In this document: positions 15,729 through 23,600 of the stretch, piece by piece
How the letters are laid out: each line of letters opens with the position of its first letter
How positions within the stretch are numbered: position 1 is the stretch's first letter
From: Bacteroidetes bacterium UBA2234
Lineage (GTDB): Bacteria > Bacteroidota > Bacteroidia > NS11-12g > UBA955
NCBI GenBank assembly: GCA_002347985.1
Contig: DDYM01000025.1
Span: 8,710-38,022, forward strand
DNA: 29,313 nucleotides
Direction of reading: 5' to 3'
Notes under the pieces: generated by a model
What the model was told of the DNA's origin: nothing
The model's database searches: none
What the model saw: only the letters and a program-made list of their open reading frames with translations
Program-made: the position numbers and the translations under genes

Positions 15729-16181
15729 ATGGAAATGTCTGATAAAAAACCCAAAAATATCTTTGTTGATGGACCAATTTCTCCTGTTAAAATTGGGGAC
15801 GATATCGCACATCATCAAAAGAAAACCCAAATTGGGGCGCATAGTATTTTCCTCGGACAAGTAAGAGCAGACTCGGTGGATGCTAAGATTGTATCGGCCA
15901 TAGAATATACCGCGCACCAGGAAATGGCTCTTTCTATAATGCATGAAATTAGGGAGGCTATTTTTGCTAAATACCCACTCACATGTTTGCACATTACCCA
16001 TAGTTTGGGCATGGTTAACGTTGGCGAAATTTGTTTGTTTGTATTTGCATCGGCGGTACACAGAAAAGAAGCCATTGATGCTTGTGAGGAAGTGGTAGAG
16101 CGCATAAAAAAGGAATTGCCGATTTGGGGGAAAGAGATTTTGGAGGATAATCAATATCAATGGAAGGAAAATAAAGGATGA
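15729..16181 (+). CDS. moaE: Molybdopterin synthase catalytic subunit MoaE
   Basis: The 150-residue large subunit of molybdopterin synthase transfers two sulfurs from thiocarboxylated MoaD to cyclic pyranopterin monophosphate. Seen: GAHSIFLGQVRAD (about 36-48) with the conserved Arg46, the HSLGMVNVGE segment (91-100), AVHRKEAIDACEEVVERIKKELPIWGKE (109-136) with His111/Arg112 and the substrate-binding Lys region 127/128 and 135. It starts 11 bp after moeB and its last 4 bp (ATGA) overlap the moaCB start, so it is translationally coupled. A -7-like TAACTTTA (15718-15725, last base off) sits 3 nt before the ATG and might allow internal transcription. Confidence 0.95.
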   Translation: MEMSDKKPKNIFVDGPISPVKIGDDIAHHQKKTQIGAHSIFLGQVRADSVDAKIVSAIEYTAHQEMALSIMHEIREAIFAKYPLTCLHITHSLGMVNVGEICLFVFASAVHRKEAIDACEEVVERIKKELPIWGKEILEDNQYQWKENKG

Positions 16182-17095
16182 TTCAAATAACCCATAAATC
16201 CAATAGTTTAAGAAAGGCAGTGGCGCAAGCAGTGGTGAGGGTTTCAAAGGAATCCACCATGGAAGCGGTGATCCAGAGAACGGTGCCCAAAGGAGATGTT
16301 TTGGAATTTGCACGTGTGGCGGGGTTGTTTGCGGTGAAGAAAACCAGTGATGTTATACCTGATTGTCATCCATTGCCCGTGGAGTTTACACAAGTGAGTT
16401 ACGAGCTTTCGGGGTTGGAAATTCTCATTTCAGTTGAAGTGCATACGGTATACAAAACAGGAGTTGAGGTGGAGGCGATGCACGGAGCTTCGGTAGTTGC
16501 GCTCACCTTATACGATATGTTGAAGCCTATCGATAAGTCGATTGAGATTTCAGGTATTCGACTTCTTTCTAAGACAGGTGGCAAATCGGATGCTATGAAA
16601 TTGTCATTAGAGAAGATTGTTAGGGAGAGAAAGGCAATGGTGTTGGTTTGTAGTGATTCAGTATCAAGGGGGGAAACCCAAGATAAGGCCGGGGCTGAAG
16701 TATACGCTCGTTTAGAATCCTTGGGGATGCAAGTGTTGTCGTTGGTGGTGCTACCGGATCAAATAATAGATATTCAAGATGCAATCAACAAATTTGCATC
16801 TCAAGTAGATTTGATGCTTTTTGTGGGTGGAACAGGTCTCTCAAATCGTGATGTGACGCCGGAGGCAGTTCGGCCATTGCTGACTCGTGAGATTGATGGA
16901 ATCATGGAGACTGCGCGCAGATATGGTCAGGATAGAATGCCTTTCGCGATGTTGTCGCGCGGTGTTGCTGGGATGGTAAACGATACGTTGGTGATTACGC
17001 TGCCGGGCTCAACCAAAGGAGCGGCAGAGACGATGGATGCATTGTTTCCGTCTGTGATGCATGTGTTTGCCGTGAAAGACGGTCAAAAGCACTAA
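16178..17095 (+). CDS. moaCB: Bifunctional MoaC/MogA (MoaCB) fusion
   Basis: The 305-residue product joins two Moco enzymes. Residues 1-150 are MoaC (cyclic pyranopterin monophosphate synthase): FAVKKTSDVIPDCHPLPVEF (51-70), KTGVEVEAMHGASVVALTLYDM (93-114) and LLSKTGGKSD (129-138), with Lys54 and Lys132 as the likely catalytic pair. Residues 152-305 are a MogA/MoaB domain (molybdopterin adenylyltransferase): VCSDSVSRGETQDKAG (157-172), VGGTGLSNRDVTPEAV (216-231) and LPGSTKGAAE (275-284). The two halves act at the second and fourth steps of the pathway, so the fusion probably fixes their ratio rather than channelling substrate. Such MoaC/MoaB fusions are known in Bacteroidota. It is the last gene of the cluster, coupled to moaE by an ATGA overlap, and ends 9 bp from a convergent gene. 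Confidence 0.95.
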   Translation: MIQITHKSNSLRKAVAQAVVRVSKESTMEAVIQRTVPKGDVLEFARVAGLFAVKKTSDVIPDCHPLPVEFTQVSYELSGLEILISVEVHTVYKTGVEVEAMHGASVVALTLYDMLKPIDKSIEISGIRLLSKTGGKSDAMKLSLEKIVRERKAMVLVCSDSVSRGETQDKAGAEVYARLESLGMQVLSLVVLPDQIIDIQDAINKFASQVDLMLFVGGTGLSNRDVTPEAVRPLLTREIDGIMETARRYGQDRMPFAMLSRGVAGMVNDTLVITLPGSTKGAAETMDALFPSVMHVFAVKDGQKH

Positions 17096-17104
17096 CAGGC
17101 GATT

Positions 17105-17779
17105 TTAGTACGGTGTAATGTAAAGACTTTTTCGAGCGGTTTTCTTTTTGTAGTCGCCGCGCTTCCATGCGTCGAAAAACTGGAGCCACGCCGAAGGACT
17201 CAAATAATTTTGGGGTGGTGTTTGACCGTAATAGTACATTCTATTCACGCGAGATTGAGCTAAATACATCTGACTGGCATTGGCATCAGCCGGTCTGAGG
17301 CGGTATTCGTCTTTTAAAGCTTCATTCTCTAGGTTTTTGCGTGCTCTTTCGTAAGCATCGTCTGGAATGTCGCTATGAACAAACTCATTGTTAAATAATG
17401 TTTTGAGCGGCATTGCATGGATGAAAATGGCATCCATCGTAATTGTGTCTTGAACCATCAATTTTACCACGGAATATTTGGATGCGGTGAGGGTGTCAGG
17501 GACAATACTAAATGAAGGCAATTGCTCTACTTGGTTAAAAAATATGGTATCACCTTTTTTTACAACAACTTCAAAGTGGCCATAGACATCGGTGTAGCCA
17601 ATCATTCCACGTTTGCGGGTTTTGATGGTTACATAGGGGATGGCTTGAAGACTATCCGATGTAAGTACCAAGCCGGTAAATAAAATATATGGGTTGCTTT
17701 CTTTGCCGGGTTGGGCTTGCAATTGGGAAAAATTTCCAAATAACAGGCACAGAACCACAGCGATGAAAGCGTTTCTCAT
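17105..17779 (-). CDS. Exported carboxypeptidase-regulatory-like domain protein
   Basis: The 224-residue product has a signal peptide (about 1-22, ending LQAQ). Residues about 33-115 form a beta-sandwich of the CarboxypepD_reg-like type: YILFTGLVLTSDSLQAIPYV, then RKRGMIGYTDVYGHFEVVVKKGD, where the Gly-Tyr-Thr-Asp-x-x-Gly-x-Phe turn is typical. This domain is abundant in Bacteroidota envelope proteins, often at the N-terminus of TonB-dependent receptors; here there is no receptor barrel. The C-terminal half is charged and helical and ends AWKRGDYKKKTARKSLYITPY. I cannot give a specific function; it is probably a periplasmic or outer-membrane-associated protein. A perfect -7 element lies 5 nt upstream of its ATG. 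It is convergent with moaCB. Confidence 0.8.
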   Translation of the reverse strand: MRNAFIAVVLCLLFGNFSQLQAQPGKESNPYILFTGLVLTSDSLQAIPYVTIKTRKRGMIGYTDVYGHFEVVVKKGDTIFFNQVEQLPSFSIVPDTLTASKYSVVKLMVQDTITMDAIFIHAMPLKTLFNNEFVHSDIPDDAYERARKNLENEALKDEYRLRPADANASQMYLAQSRVNRMYYYGQTPPQNYLSPSAWLQFFDAWKRGDYKKKTARKSLYITPY

Positions 17780-17784
17780 AATTT

Positions 17785-17792
17785 CAAAGTTA
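17785..17792 (-). promoter_or_regulatory. -7 promoter element TAACTTTG (minus strand)
   Basis: The reverse complement of 17785-17792 matches TAnnTTTG exactly. It ends 5 nt before the ATG at 17779, so the transcript would be leaderless or nearly so. No spaced TTG is visible upstream. Confidence 0.5.
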
Positions 17793-17812
17793 ATTAAAAA
17801 AACTCGATGGTG

Positions 17813-19060
17813 TTATGATGGGATTAACCAACCCACCAACAGCATGAGAATTACGATAAAAGGCGTTGGGATTTTCTTTGTTGCCAGTAATAATACTGTG
17901 GCGGTAAATGCTGAAATTTCCAACAGACTATTGGTTTGTTTTGAATTTAGTTGTTCCCAGAAATAGAAATTGATATCCAATGCTGCGGTTAAAATGAATC
18001 CTACAGCGGCCGCAAAAATTCCGTCCAAAGCCAATCGCAATCGGTGGTTACTTTGAAGTCGATCCCAAATTGGATAGGCGAAAAACACCATCAAAGTGCC
18101 GGGTAGGAAAACCGCAACTAAGCCAATAAGACAGCCCAAAAACTGATAAAATCCATTGTAACCGTAGAACTTCATTGCCATGGCATTTACGTATACCATA
18201 AAATTGAAATTGGGGCCGGGCATTGCCTGTAGCAGTCCAAGTCCATTGTTGAATTCTGAAGGTGTAAGTCTATGGTGGTAAATCACATACTGTTCATGAC
18301 TCATTGCAGCAAGCGTATTGCCGCCGCCAAAACTCAGTGCCCCGATACGATAGGTGTTTTCAAACAATACAATTGGGTGAGCGAGCTGCAAGAATTCTTG
18401 GTTTCTACTGAGGATAAATCCTACACCACCCACAATCAAAAAGATGATGCCAATGGCTGTTAAGTTCTTCCAAACAATGGGTTTGGGTTCTTTTTCGGGC
18501 AATGCAGCCAATTCATACCGGTTGAACTTTGCACTCAATAAACCCGCGATGAGCACACCAATGGGAAATAGAATGGGGTTGTTTAATAGAAATCCAACGA
18601 TTCCAATACCAAGAAAAATGGAGTAATTTAACGGTGAGCGCTTGATCCATTTTGTCATTGTAAACACCGAGAATGCAAGGAAGGCGGCAACCATCGGCTG
18701 CATCAGTAATAGTTGGTTGGCGCCCAAGAATTTGGGGGAAAGCGCGATGATTGTCATGATGCTTGCACCGGGTAGTGCCCAGGCCAACAACGACAAAAAC
18801 GCCATCAAAGGGCCGCCTTGTTTCCAGCCGAGGATGGTAATCGTTTGTGTGGTTGAGGGTCCGGGTAAAATGCTACAAAATGCATTTACTTCGGTGAGTG
18901 TATCCAGGGAAAAGAATCGATGCTTATCTACCAGTCGTTTTTTGAATTGTGGAATATGCATTTGAGGTCCACCAAAGGCGGTTAGACCTAGCCAAAAAAC
19001 CGCACGTAGGAACTTGATTTGTCTCGCCTTTGCTATCTTTGTGTTATGAATTTGAGACAT
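17813..19060 (-). CDS. chrA: ChrA family (CHR) transporter, two-domain type
   Basis: The 415-residue inner-membrane protein has two homologous CHR halves. The first carries FWLGLTAFGGPQMHIPQF (about 22-39) and FCSILPGPSTTQT (about 65-77); the second carries RIGALSFGGGNTLAAMSHEQ and LGLLQAMPGPNFNFMVYV. Long-chain CHR proteins efflux chromate using the proton gradient in characterised cases, but many have no known substrate, and no chromate-resistance partner genes are present here. The second half's post-PGP segment (NFNFMVYVNAMA) departs from the usual PGPxFTxxxxxG pattern. ATG 19060 is the only Met before the conserved domain. It overlaps the start of the divergent lipoprotein gene (ATG 19046) by 15 bp. 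Confidence 0.85.
   Translation of the reverse strand: MSQIHNTKIAKARQIKFLRAVFWLGLTAFGGPQMHIPQFKKRLVDKHRFFSLDTLTEVNAFCSILPGPSTTQTITILGWKQGGPLMAFLSLLAWALPGASIMTIIALSPKFLGANQLLLMQPMVAAFLAFSVFTMTKWIKRSPLNYSIFLGIGIVGFLLNNPILFPIGVLIAGLLSAKFNRYELAALPEKEPKPIVWKNLTAIGIIFLIVGGVGFILSRNQEFLQLAHPIVLFENTYRIGALSFGGGNTLAAMSHEQYVIYHHRLTPSEFNNGLGLLQAMPGPNFNFMVYVNAMAMKFYGYNGFYQFLGCLIGLVAVFLPGTLMVFFAYPIWDRLQSNHRLRLALDGIFAAAVGFILTAALDINFYFWEQLNSKQTNSLLEISAFTATVLLLATKKIPTPFIVILMLLVGWLIPS
19034..19041 (+). promoter_or_regulatory. -33/-7 promoter (TTG-N17-TATCTTTG), lipoprotein gene
   Basis: TATCTTTG matches TAnnTTTG, and a TTG at 19014-19016 lies exactly 17 nt upstream, the spacing reported for Flavobacterium promoters. 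It ends 4 nt before ATG 19046 and lies inside the 5' coding region of chrA on the other strand. This is the best-formed promoter in the window. Confidence 0.65.
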
Positions 19061-19708
19061 CCTTTTGGCTTCCTTTACTGCAAAGGTCTAAAATTATTTC
19101 ACATTTGCTTGACATTCAGCATGGTTTTTATCATTGGATGTGGATCCGGCAATGGAAATTCGGAGTCCAAATTCGGACAAATGACAGAGATGTCAGATTC
19201 ACTTTGGTCAAAGCATAAAGCATTGTCGTCCAAATTTCGATTTAAGTTGGATGTGATCAAGGAAAGGCAGGTGTACATGAAATCCTTCTTAAAGAGCTTG
19301 AAGTTTGAGGATGGAAATAAGTTGACAGAAACGGAGAAGTCAGACGCGATTCGATACGAAGCAATTTACAGAGTCTACAGAGAAATCTCTGAAAACTATA
19401 CCCATACTGTATTGTCGGCCGAAGAGTTGTTTTATGAAATTAAGGGGTTGGAAAAACAATTGAAGAATGGCGTTTACGGCGATGGCGAGGATGTGACAAA
19501 GCTCAATACATTCAAAAAAGAATTTGCTGCGTTGGAAAGGCGCTTGGTGGAGGGGACAGAAATGGCAACGTTTATTGACAAGCAGTTGACCGGAGTTGAG
19601 CCCGGTTTTCAGACCTTACAGCCCAAGATGGAGGCAATTGCGGCGCGGTTTAACTTTGTTCCAGAGCAAACGGAGAATCAAAAAGAAGAGGAAGAGGAAC
19701 GGGATTAA
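19046..19708 (+). CDS. Coiled-coil lipoprotein, unknown function
   Basis: The 220-residue product has a long N-terminus and a hydrophobic segment leading to the lipobox FIIGC (Cys32). After a Ser/Gly linker, residues about 45-190 are highly charged and helical with heptad-like hydrophobic spacing, consistent with a coiled coil. The tail is Glu-rich (EQTENQKEEEEERD). I do not recognise a family; general resemblance to YkyA-like cell-wall lipoproteins is weak. ATG 19046 is chosen over the TTG at 19019 because a well-formed promoter ends 4 nt upstream. Its first 15 bp overlap divergent chrA, and its stop overlaps the convergent GSCFA gene by 4 bp. Confidence 0.72.
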   Translation: MNLRHPFGFLYCKGLKLFHICLTFSMVFIIGCGSGNGNSESKFGQMTEMSDSLWSKHKALSSKFRFKLDVIKERQVYMKSFLKSLKFEDGNKLTETEKSDAIRYEAIYRVYREISENYTHTVLSAEELFYEIKGLEKQLKNGVYGDGEDVTKLNTFKKEFAALERRLVEGTEMATFIDKQLTGVEPGFQTLQPKMEAIAARFNFVPEQTENQKEEEEERD

Positions 19709-20532
19709 AGGCAATAAGTATTTGAGAATTTTTCAAAGACCAGATTGATTGTTTCTGGGGTTGGGTGCATTTTGTCGTCTCGGAAAAACGACCAATCATT
19801 TAACTCTTCTGTCACAAATTCATAAGAGGGAAAATATTCCATTTTACTGAGATTTTGACTTTCCATTAAATACTCCCTCATTGCAGAAATTAGGGTGGAT
19901 TTGGATGCCAAATTTTCGGCCAATCCATCGCGAAGGTGTTTCACGGGGCTGATTGTAAATACGAGTTGGATTTGAGGTAGGTGGGTAGAAATTAGGTTGT
20001 GGATCTGTTTAATTACATGCTTGATTTCTGCTTGTTTGGATAGTTCCTTGGCGAACTGAGCTTGGGGTAACTTATGGCAATTGCCAACCGTTTGATTGGT
20101 TGGAATATGGCGGTAAAACCAAGCAGTTCCGAGGGTGATAAACAGGTGGCTAGAGTTTAGGAGTTGATTGTGCGCTTCAATGGTTGTTTGATTGATGAAT
20201 TGAATTAATTCGGATTTATTGTGGTTATGGAATCGATACGCAAACTGTAAGTGGTGGTGCGTTTCAGAATTTGAGTTATGGGTGAAGATTTCTTCGGCGT
20301 TGCAAGGCTTGTTTAATACGATGCGCTCCAAATTTTCTAGAAGTGGTGTTGGATGAAAAATTGTACCAAAGGGGTTAGAAACGGAATTGGTATGTCCAGA
20401 TTCTTTCATTTTTTTATGAATCTCTTCGCCAAAACAACTTCCCAGAAAAAACAAATGCGATGAATTATCAATCGATTTATTGAGTTTGAAATCCACATGG
20501 GCCCTTCGCTCGTTTCTGTCGTTGTTGCTCAT
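19705..20532 (-). CDS. GSCFA family protein
   Basis: The 275-residue product carries the family's name-giving motif at residues 31-35 (GSCFG, in HLFFLGSCFGEEI), followed by SVSNPFGTIFHPTPLLENLERI. A second block, LFITLGTAWFYRH, and VFTISPVKHLRDGLAENLASKSTL come later. The family (PF08885) is distantly similar to SGNH/GDSL hydrolases, with the Ser of GSCF in the nucleophile position and a His in SPVKHLRDG as a likely partner, so an esterase or acyltransferase activity on a glycan is plausible but unproven. The frame extends to 20592; ATG 20532 (MSNNDRNERRAHVDFKL) is preferred because the extra 20 residues look unlike a conserved N-terminus. There is no signal peptide, so it is probably cytosolic. 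It is divergent from the large T9SS gene. Confidence 0.82.
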   Translation of the reverse strand: MSNNDRNERRAHVDFKLNKSIDNSSHLFFLGSCFGEEIHKKMKESGHTNSVSNPFGTIFHPTPLLENLERIVLNKPCNAEEIFTHNSNSETHHHLQFAYRFHNHNKSELIQFINQTTIEAHNQLLNSSHLFITLGTAWFYRHIPTNQTVGNCHKLPQAQFAKELSKQAEIKHVIKQIHNLISTHLPQIQLVFTISPVKHLRDGLAENLASKSTLISAMREYLMESQNLSKMEYFPSYEFVTEELNDWSFFRDDKMHPTPETINLVFEKFSNTYCL

Positions 20533-20614
20533 TTCAAATGCAAACCAATAGTAAAAAAGTGGTATTTGCTTCGCAGGTGTGAAAAGAATCACTTCTATTT
20601 CTTAATGAACATTG

Positions 20615-20622
20615 TATTTTTG
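20615..20622 (+). promoter_or_regulatory. -7 promoter element TATTTTTG, large T9SS gene
   Basis: It matches TAnnTTTG exactly and ends 6 nt before ATG 20629. It overlaps the possible upstream Met at 20605, favouring 20629 as the start and a near-leaderless mRNA. No TTG at the expected -33 distance. Confidence 0.5.
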
Positions 20623-20628
20623 TATAGA

Positions 20629-23600
20629 ATGAGAAAATTATTACTGACTGGATTTTGTTTGATTTCACAAGGATTGTTTGCTCAGTTGAGCGGAAATTAT
20701 ACAATTGGAGGAACTGCCGGCGCAACCAATTTTGCGGCTTGGTCGGATTTTACAAAGGCTGTAAGTACTTCTGGTGTCAGCGGCAATGTCGCGGTCACTG
20801 TGATGTCGAATCAAACCATAACCACTGCGGTACAATTTGATCAAAATGCCACCAATCCAACATCGTCAAGTAAGAAAATTACAATTGATGGCAACGGTAA
20901 GTCATTGTCGGGCAGTTTGACCTATGAGGTGATCCTTTTCAATGGTGCGGACTTTATAGAAATTAAAAATTTGACCATCGTAAATACGGGTACTTCGAGT
21001 TCTGTGTTGGGGGTTAGATTTTCTGGTGGAGCCGATAATAATATCTTGAATGGCTGTACGGTTGACTTGTCAGGGATTTCATCAAGCACTAAAGCAGGTG
21101 CGGCATACATAGCTTTTGCATCGAGTCAGAGTAGTTTGTCAACCACAACCACAAGTAACAACGGTGTCTCTAACACGATTCAAAACTGCACTTTGCAGTC
21201 AACAGGGACCAACAGCCCGGGTGCTTTTTATGGAATTATTGATCAGCAAGGCACGTCCACATATAAGTCTACTTCTACTTCCAATACTTTTTCAGGAAAT
21301 ACGATAAAGAACTTCTTCAAATATGCATTTTACTTGAAATATGTAAATGGGGAGCAGGTATTGTCCAACGATATTTCACGCTCTTTGTCGTCCAGTTCAT
21401 GCGCGGTTGATACGGCGTTGCACGCGGTTTATTTGAGTGATGTTTTTTCGAGCGGTAGGTCGAATCTGATTTCTAGCAATTCAATCCATGATTTGCCATA
21501 TAAGGGGGCATCTGCCGGGTCTACAACCAATAATATCAATCGTTTTTGGGGTGTAAGAATGCTCAATGTTACCGGGACAGGTACTTACAATACCAAAATT
21601 GAGAGTAATTCCATCTCCAGGATTATGGCCTTGAACAGTTTGAATATGATTGAGGTGAATCAATGTGCGGTTTTGGTTGTAAACAAGAATTCCATTTACA
21701 ATTGCGCCACGGATAACTCATACTCCTATGTGATGAATTTCATTTCAACCAACGATTTGGATGTCAATAATAATGTAATACGGAAAGTAGTTGGAGGAAA
21801 TAACGGTAAATCAAACGGGTTGTACGGGTTAAATTGTTTGACCTGTAAAAACTCGGTTTGGACATGGAATCGAATTGAAAACAATGTGTTTGATTCCTTG
21901 ATGGGTACAGATCAGGTTTTTGGATTTTATTTGGAAGATCGAGGGAGTTGGCAATTGAATGGCAACAAGTTGACGAATAACTACTGCGGGGGAAACGGGG
22001 AAATGTATGTCATGTACTTAATGACTGCTGAGAATATGTATTTGAGTTCAAATTTGATTGCCAATAATGTTGGAATTACCACCACTTATAATATGTATGT
22101 GGTGAATTGGTTTAGCGGGGGCAAGTCGGTTTATCTTCAAAATACCATTTATGCTAGGCCATCAACAACCAGCGGCCATGTGGGTTTTGGTTACTATATC
22201 GAAGATGAATCAGAAATTACCTTTAATGGGAATATTCTCGATATGGAAGGTGATCCAAGTTCGTATGGCTTTCCAATTGATGTCTTTTCGAGCGCAAAAT
22301 ACACTGAGGTTGACTACAATACCTGTTACGTAAAGAATTTTGGTTCGGAGTATTGGGGTATGGGACAAAACGGCTACAACGATTGGGGTAATTGGAAATC
22401 GAGTGGTATCAACGGTCCCAATGAATATTTTGGCGATCCCAAATGGAATGCAGTCTCCAAATTGGATTTTAAATCCAACTGTTTTGAAAATCAGAACAAT
22501 GTTCCCACAGCTACGGGTCTTCCCAAAGATATAACAGGAGCAGCACGAAATCCAATTCGCAGCGACCGAGGTGCTTTCGAGAACTTTATGGATCTGGCAG
22601 CGGTTAAAACGAGTTACACATTGGCAAGTCAGGTTTGCTCTGGATATACCGGCAGTTTGAGTTTTACAGTAAAAAACAATTTTGTGGATACCGCATACAA
22701 TTTCTATGTGGCGTATTCTCAAAATGGAAAAGCCACTCGTCAGAAAGTTAGTACTAAAATTTTGCCCAAGGATTCTGCGGTAATCACATTTAATGTTCCA
22801 ATGAAATTGTCTCAAACGGGGTTGACAGGCGTTAAAATGTACATCGACATTCCGGATGACAAGGTATCTAATGATTCCATGAGATTCAGCACTACGGTAA
22901 AGCCAGCTCCAGGTGGAGGGGTGTTCAATTTTTCAAAGAAAACGCAGGTGGGGAATAACCCAGTTTATATCAAAGCGAAACCATTTGATGTTACGGTGTT
23001 GGCGGTTCCTGTAATTTACGATATCGATCCACCAAGGGCTTATAAAAATTCGGATTATGGAACGTCTGGTTCAGCCAAATGGAATGCCAGTGTTACTGCG
23101 GTAACCTCGGCTGGAAAATCCGTGACGGGTGCTTCATTGACAGCGCCGAGCGGTTCCAATAGTTTGGAATTGCAATTCAAGACAACCGATGCCAATTTAG
23201 AAGATAGTATGATTACGCTTTTGCTTAAGATCTCGGACTTAACCAATGGATGTGATACTGTATTGAAGCGATGGGTTTTGATCAGCCCCACAGTAAATGT
23301 TGATTTCTCCGTGCCGGCCAAAATCTGTAATGGCGATACGGTGAATTTTGTAAACAAGAGCACATATAAGTCTGGGTATGCAGAAAACTGGTGGGATTTT
23401 GGAACGGGCAATTTGGATGACACCCTCACACAAGTAGACGGATATTTTATTTTCAAGAAATCGGGGAACTATGTAATTACGCTTAGGGCTACCACGGCGC
23501 CGTATGGATTTGTATTTACTAAGAAGGTGACCGTGGTGGTAAACGACATTCCGAAAGCGAGTTTTTCTAAAGAGAATGCTTGTTTGGGAAGTAGCATCAA

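Noticed and set aside
20497..20628. N-terminal extension of the large T9SS protein
   Set aside because: It would add 44 residues ahead of the signal peptide, overlaps the GSCFA gene start and contains the -7 promoter element.
22210..22815. Leftward open frame of 201 codons inside the large T9SS gene
   Set aside because: It is antisense to the beta-helix/CARDB-like region and has no recognisable features.
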